Below, in pieces: positions 23,601 through 32,710 of a DNA stretch of 52,257 bases. The notes below the pieces were generated by a model. The model was not told the origin of the DNA. It saw only the letters and a program-made list of their open reading frames with translations, and did not search any database. The position numbers and the translations under genes are program-made. Origin of the DNA: Trebouxia sp. TZW2008 (Eukaryota > Chlorophyta > Trebouxiophyceae > Trebouxiales > Trebouxiaceae); the NCBI GenBank assembly GCA_002118135.1, contig BDIU01000498.1, positions 1 through 52,257 of the forward strand, read 5' to 3'. Position 1 is the first letter of the stretch. Each line of letters starts with the position of its first letter.

Positions 23601-24137
23601 GGAAGTATCATCCACCTGGCTGCACTCTGAAGCAGACTGCACAGCAGCAGCAGAAACATGTCATTGCTGTAATAGCCAAAGTCAAACTTGTGCTGCCTGA
23701 TACAGGCCTGAAGAGGTCTGCTCAAGTGTCTGCGAGTACTTTTGACCTTAACTCTTGAAACGAGAGCAGTCAGATAACACACGCACCTGCCAGACAAGCT
23801 TCAGAGCTCGCAAGGCTGCCTGCACGACTTGCTGTTCCTTGCTGAACAGTGCAAGCAGCAATTGCTGCACACCTCCGCTCCTGACGACTGCGCGCATGCC
23901 ATCTTCCAATCTGTATGCGAAGCTACCGACAGCGGCCGCAGATTGTATCAACAGGTTTGTGTCCTCAGTTTGCTGGAGCAACTCGACGACACGGGGCACC
24001 GCTTCAAGCTTGATATAAGAAAGCTTTTTGTTCTTGTTGCCAATGATCTGGTTCTTGATCTCGCGAACAGCTTTGAGCCTTGTGGAACGGTCAAGGGATC
24101 GAAGCCTGTCGACAACCTCTTGTTGCTTGGAGACCAT
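17666..24137 (-). CDS. ARMC8/GID5 homologue, armadillo subunit of the GID/CTLH ligase
   Basis: Ten exons on the minus strand: 24137-23787, 23636-23505, 23381-23097, 22863-22663, 22285-22166, 21851-21669, 20952-20755, 19602-19425, 18541-18418, 17831-17666. All phases agree and give 645 aa, against about 670 for human ARMC8. The start is the first ATG (MVSKQQEVVDRL); the frame continues upstream only with non-ATG codons. The N terminus (IIGNKNKKLSYIKLEAVPRV) matches the ARMC8 repeat 1 region. Armadillo repeats follow to the end (CLSNFAATGSEEDRDAIASV; ILNLTEGDSDS; RLRDMLQDMSLDVQERAS). In other eukaryotes ARMC8 helps recruit substrate receptors to the CTLH E3 ligase. Introns after exons 4 and 5 use GC donors (AAG|GCAAGA, GAG|GCAAGG). 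Several introns are inflated by exon-edge arrays. The gene shares its promoter with TIM17. Confidence 0.92.
18830..18905 (-). mobile_element. LINE 3' tail fragment
   Basis: A GA run (18832-18850) is followed by TTTTACAT, CTTTAGCCAGCCAACAAG and CTGATC. The same junction ends the two LINE copies at 48.4 and 49.2 kb, so this is a severely 5'-truncated copy with its 3' end to the left. It lies in an intron of the ARMC8 gene. Confidence 0.7.
19130..19345 (-). repeat. Decayed copies of the end of ARMC8 exon 8
   Basis: The true exon end and donor (19425) are followed in the intron by copies at about 19235-19300 and 19130-19175. They share GAGGCAGTAG(A/C)G(G/T)GTGTGCA and CAGGTGGGGCTG-like sequence on the plus strand. 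The first copy keeps CTGTGGCTGCAAA before the donor position. These copies cross the donor side of the exon. Confidence 0.75.
19603..19965 (-). repeat. Three extra copies of the start of ARMC8 exon 8
   Basis: The real start (19602) codes DKAFLFMRNLAAGKAAAEG. Copies with their own GCAG acceptor lie at about 19665-19730 (DKAFLFMRNLTAGG), 19780-19850 (one base change to FVHAQLDCW in frame) and 19905-19960. Spacing is about 110-125 bp. On the plus strand each shows GCGCAT(G/C)AACA and GCCTTGTCCTG-like sequence. Confidence 0.93.
20160..20754 (-). repeat. Four extra copies of the end of ARMC8 exon 7 with its donor
   Basis: The exon ends at 20755 (DQVALLLQDQDIVQ, then GTCAGC). Downstream in the intron the block of coding end, donor and intron start recurs with a period of about 145 bp. 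Landmark TTGCAGCAGCAGG-like sites lie near 20773, 20627, 20481, 20334 and 20193. The three right-hand units are nearly identical, while the two left ones are older. Each retains a usable GT donor. Confidence 0.95.
20975..21045 (-). repeat. One extra copy of the start of ARMC8 exon 7
   Basis: The real start (20952) reads DSIVHSGELATVVQMV. About 85 bp upstream in the intron a decayed copy reads DSIVLAGRLAAVVQM. This exon therefore has duplicated sequence at both of its edges. Confidence 0.85.
21280..21668 (-). repeat. Seven extra copies of the end of ARMC8 exon 6 with its donor
   Basis: The exon ends at 21669 (NLALDTASVK, then GTACAG). The unit of about 55 bp recurs across the intron start: on the plus strand CCTTGACACTGGCTGT-like cores lie near 21282, 21332, 21390, 21444, 21506, 21553 and 21608. 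Most keep AAGGTA at the donor position. Some adjacent pairs are more alike, which points to higher-order duplication of two-unit blocks. Confidence 0.92.
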
Positions 24138-24654
24138 TCGCAACTTCAAAGCGTTACGAGATCGTCGCTACAGTCGTCGGTGAACGCCGCTCGGTGCCCA
24201 AAAGCGCGGGCTCACAAGACAGCGCACACAACAACCCGCTAGTAGTGATCGCCGTTCCAGCTTTCTGCTGCTCCGCGGCGCAACGACTGATGCAAGCGTT
24301 TGCCGTGCTGAGCAAATTCATGACCTGATCAGTCACAGCCTGTGAGTCACAGCATGCAGTTGTGCTGGAAGCCAGGGTCCGATTTAGACGATAGGGTTCA
24401 CGAATTCGAGCGGCAGGTTAGGTCAAAACCTGTTGGCAGCAGTCGGTCAACAGTGTACACAGCTGCACACTTGCAGGAGACCTGAGGCCGGACCTTCCTT
24501 CACATACCGCGAGCAAATCATTCCGACGCATCTTAAGCCGCATCGCCTCCAGCTTGAGCTAGCCACATTCTGCCGCCCGCCCTCGGTGGCGTACGCGCAT
24601 CCGTGCGAACTTGCACAGGTCTCTGCAACAGTGTAGGCGAAGAACACACTTCGC
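24138..24654. promoter_or_regulatory. CpG-rich divergent promoter of ARMC8 and TIM17
   Basis: This is 517 bp between two divergent start codons. About 13 CpG occur in 100 bp around 24150-24240 (ATCGTCGCTACAGTCGTCGG), and more lie towards 24640. CpG is nearly absent in the flanking introns. No TATA box was recognised. Confidence 0.6.
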
Positions 24655-26234
24655 ATGGCTCAGCCTCAGCCGGGAGGAGGTGGCAGCGTTGATCATGGAA
24701 GGGAGCCTTGTCCTGACAGGATCTTGGATGACATCGGTGGTGCTTTCGGCATGGGGGCAGTCGGTGGGGGCATATGGCACTTGATCAAGGGTGCCAAAAA
24801 CTCTCCTTCCGGGGCACGCACACGCGGAGGCATCGAGGTACACAGCAACAATGAATTTGTCATCACTCAAGCCTGCAGATCGATTGAAAATATCTGAGGT
24901 TTCAAAGACCTTATGGGTGTTCCCAGGCTATTAGGCGAGAGGCACCAAGGATAGGAGGCAGTTTTGCAGTCTGGGGGGGCTTGTTCTCGTCATTTGACTG
25001 CACTCTAGTAGCGCTGCGAAAAAAGGTATGATTGCCAGCTGCAAGTGCTTTGTGATATGGATCAGCATGAACCATTCTCAGCTAAAGTTGCTGTATGATG
25101 TGGAGAGACAACATGCATGCAAAACGCCAATTTATCCTTTTTTAAGTGCACAGTGCTGTGCAGGAAGATCCTTGGAATTCCATAGCAGCTGGTGCCCTGA
25201 CAGGGGGTTTCTTGCAGCTCAGAACTGGGCCACGATCAGCTGCAAGGTCAGCAGCCTTTGGAGGCATCCTGCTGGTAAGCTGCGCACTGCCACACCTGTG
25301 CATTTGTTTCATGCAGCACTGCAACATCTTGTTATTCATGAGTCACACTGCTCATCAACATTGCATCAGTTGCTTTGCTCGCTGGTTCGACAAGCAATGC
25401 TCTCTCGTCAGCATTGATATCAGGTACTGAGCTGTAACGCACGTTCTGCAGGCTATGATAGAAGGGCTTGGAATTTTGTTGACTAGGACAACGGCGCCTC
25501 CGCCTGCGCCACCAATGATGCCTGACATGAGCAGTGCAGGAGTGCCCTCAATGCCTGGTGTGCTTATTGCTTCTCATGTTCACCTAGTATCACAAGCAGC
25601 CAAACTGCCCACGCTTGCACTTGGCGCAACATCATGTTATGCGCATGACATTTGCCCAGTGATCAGGCACAGTGTACCCAGCAGTTGCAAATGCTTCCCT
25701 CTTGATCCAGTGATCCAGTGCTTCTGGAATCATGATGCATCATTACACTAATGTGTTATTGCAGGTCCATCCACTTCTCAACCTAGCATTCCTCAGGGTT
25801 TAGGGACCCTTCCAAATGGACACTTACCAGGAGACCTGTCCAGCTCAAGCTCAGGTAGTGCGTCTGGTTCTGGCAGCAGCAATCAGGGTGGCTGGTTTGG
25901 CTCCTGGTTTTCAGGTGGCGACAGCTCATCTGCTCCAAAGGTATCTATTTACTGCTGTGCATTTATTACTGAATGCAAGGCTATGCATATTGAAATGCAT
26001 CAAGGCCACAATGAGGATGGCTGACATTGGTGGCACTGCACAGTGTCAGTACATGGTCTGATTTGGAAGGGACAGTATACATCACAGTGATTGCATATGT
26101 TGAAATGAAAGAAACAGATGAAGTCTGCAAGCTTGATGCATCTGCAGGATCAATCTGCGCCTGTGAGTGACCTCAGCGAAGACAAATATGGACCGCCCCC
26201 TATGCCTCGAGAGCTGCAATCTGACTTGCGCTAG
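24655..26234 (+). CDS. TIM17: TIM17, mitochondrial inner-membrane import translocase subunit
   Basis: Six exons: 24655-24837, 24927-25025, 25164-25274, 25452-25557, 25765-25940, 26148-26234. Phases agree and give 253 aa. The N-terminal two thirds match the Tim17/Tim22/Tim23 family: [55 protein letters not shown] and [20 protein letters not shown], with four Gly-rich membrane segments. TIM17 is a core subunit of the TIM23 complex, which moves presequence proteins into the matrix. The C-terminal extension of about 110 residues is rich in Pro, Ser and Gly ([14 protein letters not shown]). Plant TIM17 proteins also carry C-terminal extensions. It starts 518 bp from the divergent ARMC8 start and converges on the WDR26 gene. 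Confidence 0.95.
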
Positions 26235-27185
26235 AGCAGGGCACATTACTTTGGCTGGCAAACCTCTGGCAGCTCAGATTGCGCACACATGGTTTCTTTT
26301 GTTTTCTGTTCCTGTGCCATTATGCTAGTCGATGCATTTGCTCCCTAGGTGAATTCAGTTCAGTCATCAGCCTGTGTGTATAGTTCTGTCGTGCATTGCA
26401 TCCAGCCTATTGCAGCGTGTCAGCAATAAATCAGGACAGGCTTCAGAGAGGCTTTCACAACTGCAGTTCTTTGGGCGTCAGCCTGCACTCTCCTTTGCTA
26501 CAAGAGCTGGACATTCGGGAGCACTGGCCATAGCGCACCCTGTCAGCAGCTGCATTGCTGGATTTGATGACAAAGTCACTGCAGACATGAACATTAATAT
26601 TCACGAGCAGGTGGGAATTTGCTGCAGCAATCTTATACACCAGCTGGTGCATAAGATGCAACTTTTATCGAGAAGGCTTCCTGACAGAGCTGCAGGTGTG
26701 ATGTGCTCGTCCCATGCTTGAGAACTTGCAATCTGGGAAAGATGTAGCTGTGCTGAAATGTCATTCTTGACCTGCAAAGGCTGATCAGCACTTATGAAGT
26801 TCTGTCTCCAACTTCACTTTGAAGCTACTATGAATTTCGTTCCAGTTTCAGACCTGACTGCTACTAAAGGCAAGATGACCACGTCTCTGTAGCCTTGACT
26901 TGAGCCAAGCAAGAGGGTAAGAGGATCAAAGTGCGACACAACATGTCCAACAATATAATTGGCAGCAGCAATGTACAAAGTGAAAAGTGTTGATGGCACA
27001 CCATGAGAGTCAAGGCAGTCATGAGCCAAAATACCATACAGGCGTATACAGGGAAATGAAGCATCCAATTTGCGCTTGCACTCAAAGATGGCAACATTGA
27101 GTGCCAGCAATAGAGCTTCAGCACATATTGAGTGGTCGACTTGCAGTGCTCAGCTGGAGAGGCAGTGAGCACATGAGCACAATGG
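26235..27185. other. Intergenic between convergent TIM17 and WDR26 genes
   Basis: About 950 bp. Open frames on both strands are short and unlike any protein I know. The ends are probably 3' untranslated regions. No repeat or element was recognised. Confidence 0.45.
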
Positions 27186-30100
27186 TCAGCTGTCTTTAGC
27201 TCCTGGACCCCAAATATGTATTGTTTTGTCATCTGATGCAGATGCAAACATCTGGTGATCAACAGGATTCCAGCTGACAGAGTTGACTGTGCCTGAGTGA
27301 CCTTCCAGAGCTGCCAGCTCGTCACCACTTGCTCTATGCCAAATATGTACCTGCATTACAGGTAACTTTGTGTGACGACAAGCCTGTAGACAAACATATG
27401 GTCAGTACGTCATGTTGACAACAAGCCTGTAGACAAGCTTTTGGACAGTAAGTCATGTTGACAGCACAAATGAAACAAGTGCCATCATGACACCTGCCTG
27501 CTTGCGTTGCTAATGACAGCATGCCACTTTTGGCGCAGTCGTGCGCTGGAGTAGGCTACCACTTTCTGCACTTTCAATGACATTAACTGAAAGTTCCCCA
27601 CTGTCGGGGCTGTGATGACAGGTATGGAACATTGCGGCTGACTTATCTCAGGTCAGAATTGCTCTCAACACCTGAGAGGACCAAAGTACCTTTGTTGCTG
27701 CCTTGCTGTGTTTGAGACGTACTACAGTCTGGTAGCAGATGGAGTCCAAGCATGGTTGTGAGGCTATTACCCGCCTTGCTAACTGACAAAACAAGCTGAG
27801 GCATACCTTGCAGTCCTCAGAGCCACTTAGCACAAAGGCCTGGTTGATGCCTCCCAGGCAGGAGCGCACTACAAAGCGGCCCTTCTGCTCTTGGCTGCCC
27901 ATGTACTTCTGCACAGGGCCAGCTGTTGCCGTGGGGGAGGGGTTGTTGGTGGCGGGGTCCCCCAACTCATGCAGGTGGATGCGTTGCTGCGCCAGATTCA
28001 ACAGCAGATGCCGCTGATCCTGACTGATGAACATGCTAGTGATGCTGCACTTCTCTTCTATTGTCAAACCAGTCAATTCTACGCCTGTTTCCAGGTTGTA
28101 TATCCGCACCTGTGCATGTGCTTTTGTCAGTGAAACATGCTTCTGTGGAGAGAAGGACTCTGAAGGACTCACTGAGATGATCTGCGACTGCATCAGACAA
28201 ATCTGTGTTCTCCAGCTGTGCGCCTGATATGAATGAAGGCAGTCATTTCTTTCATTCTAAAAATATGCTAGGCAGGCTCAGCAGGCCCAGCTAGGTTCAC
28301 ACTGAAGCAATCAGCTGTCCCCAATCAGTTCAGTCCTATGCTATCCTCACCCATCTGAACTGTGCATGAAGGGAGGTGAGGTACTTGTAAACGATTGTCT
28401 GCCAAGTGATGTATGAAGGCAGTGTATGGCCAGAACTGCCATAGATTTGTGCCAGCAAGCAGACCTGACATGCACTTCAGAACAGGACTTGCAATGGAGC
28501 ATGCTGTCATGATCAGAACCAATATGTGTTGAGTTGTAACTAGACTGACCTTCTTTTCACTAGTGACACAGAACAGGAGGTGCCCGTCTTTAGATATGGC
28601 AAGGTCGTGGACATGACTAGCTTTCCACGTTCTTTGAACAACTCCTTGTATGTCAGCTAGCATCATGAACTTGTCATGGCTGCCTGTGACTAGGCGCTTG
28701 CCTGCAACAGGGATGCATGCCCTGTCAAAGCTTGCTTTGCCATGCTAGAAGTCTTGCCATGCTGAGCCTGTTATGACTGTGAAAGACTTGATGTTGAGGA
28801 GGTTGGGGCCATTCTTGACAAAGGAAATGCAGTCAGGCAGTAGGCCTTCTATGATACAAATGCACTTCTAGAGATACTTTACAGCGAGACTGTCGATTCA
28901 GCCGCACCCCAAACCCAGTGATGAGGCAGACATATGTGGGCATGGAATGCCTTCAGACAAAAATGTACAGGCATCTTGTTGCTTCTGTATGCACCTAGCT
29001 GGATCATACAACCTGAATAGAAAGCATGTAAATGATGGTGATGATAATGAGGCAGACAGAAACAGAGGTATAATCACTTACTGTCTGGTAGCCATGCTAC
29101 TGCTGACACTTCCTTGGAATGATGTGACATCTCCTTCAAGCATTGCCCTGTTTTGCTACTCCAGACCCGCAGGACGTTATCATTGCCGCAAGTCGCTAGC
29201 ATGGTGTCATCTGGGCTCCACGCTAGGTAAGCAATGGAGGCTGAATGCCCACTCAGCACAGAGCGCTTGACAATATGCTGCTGCTGTTGCACTTGATATA
29301 TGATGGCTGTGTTGTCTTTGGATGCTGACGCCATCATTGTGCCATCATGTGAGAAAGCAACATGCCATACTTCATCTGTGTGATCTGTCAACACCTGCAA
29401 ACAAACCCTGCTGTGAAGCCTGTTCTTTTACGCTGAAGAGCCAAAGGGGCATGAGCCGCAGCAGTGTGGCAGACACCACAGGTTGATGCGACAGAAGGCA
29501 GCTCAAACCACAGAACAATCTCAGTCATGATCTGTCATGGAGCAGCAGCACTATTGGTTTCAAGCGAGACAGTTGTGAAGGATGCATATGATGTCAGGAG
29601 AAATTGGAGTGAGAGATCAGACAGAGCAGAACTGTGAAGTTTTGTGCCACATTGCAAGCATTTCAAGCAGGCTCAACATGTACAGTAGCATCCTCAATAG
29701 CTTGACTGATCAAGGGGTCGCAAATGCTCTGACCTGACAAACAACTGATGGTATCTGCTCTCGCCCGCACTGGTAGTCAGACAGTAATGAGACCATGGGT
29801 TTGCGCACATTGTGGAACAAACATCGCTCCAGCTGCCGATCTAGCGCCTGTTCTACTAAACTTTGCAAGCGCCCTTCTGGTATCATCATGCTGGGTGACA
29901 CAACTTCCTGATCAGCATACGACAGGCGTTACATACAAGCTGTATGCTATGCAGACATGATGGTGTGCAAACACCGCACACATGTTGCCCGTTGTGAGCC
30001 TGTCTTTCTGAGGCAGCTAGTCACCAACACAGACAGACAGCGTAATCATTTGCACTCAATTTGATGCTAGCCTGTCTTTCTGAGGCAGCTAGTCACCAAC

Positions 30101-31027
30101 ACAGACAGACAGTGTAATTGTTTGCGCTCACTTTGATGCTGTACAGACAAAGTGAGCGCGTGTACTCCAGCAAGACTCTTTGGATGCATGGCAGAGTGCA
30201 AGCTAGCCTGCAGATGCAAGACTAGTGCATGAATACGTTGCTCTGCAGACCCAAAGCCTTGACAACACTGCTCACAGCATTGGCTTTGTACAAAGCACAA
30301 CGGCGTACCTGCAGCTTGTTCAGCAGGTCCTGCCTGGAACCATTTTCTGGACCAGCCCATCCCATGACCTTTTGCAGGTCTCCCTCATCCTGACACATCA
30401 CAGCATTTGCTAGCTTATGCAGCTGCACTGTGTCAACCCGGAGTGGCATCAGCTCCATCCGCAAACACTTGACAGCCTTGTTGGTATTACCCTTAGCCAG
30501 AGCCTGCAGAACATGATTGTGCAGTAGGCTTGGCTGGAGTTTCAGCGCCACATGGCAGGGTCAAGAGGGACCAAAGAGGGCAGGATATGTACCTCCAGAT
30601 ACTTCTCTGTCAAGATCATGAACTTGGCTTTCTTGTGTGCTGTTTCCCCATCAAAGCTCAGATCGCTGAGCAGCTTTGCAGCCCTGTCCCAGCTTCCCTC
30701 TAGGACTGCATGTCTGAAAGACCTGACCTCTGCTGGCTCACAGTCAATCCCAGAAGCTGCTTCAAGGTCTTTAGCTGCGCTTCTGAAGTTCAGTCCATAC
30801 AGAGCTTGGGCAAGAAGGCGAATATATTCCTCTCTGTTGACTATGCCCCTGGTACCAAGAAACTCAGGATGACTGACGTGACCGTCCACTACATTGCCAT
30901 TGCCATTCATGTATGTGTCCCCGTTCTCCATCTCAGAGCTGTCTTCTGTCCTGAGACGCTTGCGGGGCACAGGTTGTTCCGCTAAACCCAGGTCACGACT
31001 GTTCTTTCGGGACCGAATAGCCTGCAT
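27186..31027 (-). CDS. WDR26/GID7 homologue, WD40 subunit of the GID/CTLH ligase
   Basis: Seven exons on the minus strand: 31027-30593, 30503-30309, 29907-29734, 29394-29082, 28701-28550, 28109-27807, 27350-27186. Phases agree and give 578 aa. The N terminus carries LisH and CTLH regions ([57 protein letters not shown]). Next comes the family motif [12 protein letters not shown]40 propeller follows ([67 protein letters not shown]) and ends in TIHIWGP. WDR26/Gid7 drives higher-order assembly of the GID/CTLH ubiquitin ligase. The start is the first ATG in frame; an upstream exon cannot be excluded. Confidence 0.94.
27362..27460 (-). repeat. Short intronic tandem duplication
   Basis: CAAGCCTGTAGACAA and GTCATGTTGACA each occur twice in order (near 27379 and 27422, and near 27408 and 27452). 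The unit is about 45 bp. It lies just upstream of the acceptor of the last WDR26 exon. Confidence 0.7.
28245..28415 (+). repeat. Dispersed repeat B, copy 2
   Basis: This is the partner of 12555-12705 and contains CAGGCTCAGCAGGCCCAGCT. It lies between exons 5 and 6 of the WDR26 homologue. No coding potential was seen. Confidence 0.7.
29997..30138. repeat. Tandem duplication, 71-bp unit
   Basis: Two nearly identical units each contain GCCTGTCTTTCTGAGGCAGC and AGTCACCAACACAGACAGAC and end in TTTGATGCT. They lie in the intron between WDR26 exons 2 and 3 and do not reach either exon. Confidence 0.95.
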
Positions 31028-31200
31028 CAGCTTTGGGTTGCGCAACCATAGCAGATATGCCGACCAATATCAGAGCCGGGAGGACATGCTCGGCAGGTTC
31101 ACCAGATCGATCCGTACAAGCGATGCAAAGGTGAACGCTCAGCAACAGCAAAGGCGTTGCTCTTCCCAGTTTACTCGCACGGGAGGAGCCAATTTAGGCC
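31028..31200. promoter_or_regulatory. CpG-rich 5' region of the WDR26 gene
   Basis: About nine CpG occur in 120 bp (31081-31200), including ATCGATCCGT. It lies upstream of the minus-strand WDR26 start and contains a plus-strand ATG at 31086. That ATG begins a short exon-like frame ending AAG|GTGAAC, so the promoter may be divergent. Confidence 0.45.
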
Positions 31201-32710
31201 GAGTCAGATCTTGACTTGATCCAGACCAAGTTTTGAAAAATTAAGTGTTGCAGCACATCAGCAGCATGCTTTGTACGGCATGAACAGCTGCACACCCCAT
31301 GAGCAGATGGTGCAAAAAGTGCAGATGCTCCCAATGCCCCTATCATAGCAGCTGCAGCCATACGGCCTTGGCCTGGGTACATCATTGAGTTTGGCAATGC
31401 AATGCTTGCAGACCCATTTGGTTGTTTTGCATCTTGAGATCGACCCGTTTGACATCATTTTGTGAAGTGCAGAGGCTCAAGGGTTGTGTCGGGGCGAGGG
31501 TGCAGTCGTGTGTAGCTGCACTTCTGCTGATGACGACTCCGTGTGCTGTACAATCATTGATAGTTGCTTCCAAAGAATCGCATGAAAGGTGGCACATACG
31601 CCAGGCCAAGCTTTTCGAAAATCTGAGTTTCGTCATCACAGTGAATGTCTGGAGGAACCAAAATGTCAGCGCTCCTGATCTGACCCTTTTCGAGTCTTTG
31701 CTTTGGCTGCATAATGAGCGGCACCAGAACAGTGTCCGTGAGTTTGAAACCGGTTGCTGTTGGTGCCACTTGTTGCGCCAGACTTTTGGTTGCCGTCCTG
31801 GCCCAATAGCGCAAAGCTCTGACAAATGGCCCTGACCCAATGAAATAGTTGACTGCAAAAGCTGTGTACCTGCATAGCGCAACAGCCAGATGACACAACA
31901 TTGACCTAAGCTATCTAGCATTCCAAGCACAGAAGCCCATGCCAGAAGCTGATGAGTTTGAATTCAGAAATAGCACAAAGCTGCTGCTCACTCTGGAGCA
32001 GCAAGCAGCAACAGGAGCCGAGGTAACGATTCAGCTGGCCTTCCAGTGAAATTCAAGCCAGACACACGCGGCCCATTCCCTGCAGCTGCTGCTGCACTCT
32101 TACATGGGCATGATATGTGCCTCTTGGGCAGAAGGTTGCCAGGGTAACCCTTTGAACTCGATGCAGTGCAAACAATGCGGCCAAATCATCGCTGCAGGTG
32201 CTGCTGCACCAGATCACAAGCAACAGCAACGCTACTGGGCAGACACTTTACCTGGCAGGGTACACCTTGAAGTCAATGCGGCGCACGCAGGGACTACCAA
32301 CAGGCTTACACAGCCCCATCCAAGTGGCAGAGCCCGTCTCTCTGGGCCTGGTTTTACCAGGGTTCATCTCATCTAGTAGAAGACCCTGCTGCAGCAAGTG
32401 CGCTAGCAATGCCTGCAGGACTGCCCCACATGCCACTGGCTCCCGGCTTGCAGGGAGCATGATCAGGAAGTCAATGTCACCTGAAGTCATGTCAGGGCAA
32501 AGCTTTGGTCTCTCTGCATTGTGTTTCCTGGCAGATGAAGCTGCATCTCATCCCTCAGGAGGCCTTGCAGCAGCAGGTGTGACAGCAATGCCTGCAGCAG
32601 TCACCTGCATTTATGTCAGATGTACTTGATCCAGTACACTTATTCAGTATGCTGTGAGCAAGGCTCGCGAGGTGGCAGACAACAGAATCAAAGCTGCTTA
32701 TGCAGCAAAG
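31086..32710 (+). CDS. Possible plus-strand gene interleaved with the polymerase gene
   Basis: Three exon-like segments each start or end in phase 0 at good splice sites: 31086-31130 (MLGRFTRSIRTSDAK, then GT), 31933-32022 (AG, then KPMPEADEFEFRNSTKLLL to GAE, then GTAACG) and 32648-32710 (AG, then YAVSKAREVADNRIKAAYAA, then GTAGGC). The second and third lie inside polymerase introns on the opposite strand. The first starts in a CpG-rich region. I do not recognise the protein, and further exons could not be fixed. It may be a real interdigitated gene, an old gene remnant or chance. Confidence 0.3.

Noticed and set aside
31194..31397. Minus-strand Ala-rich frame between WDR26 and the polymerase
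   Set aside because: No ATG in good context and no splice partners; it is probably polymerase 3' untranslated sequence.
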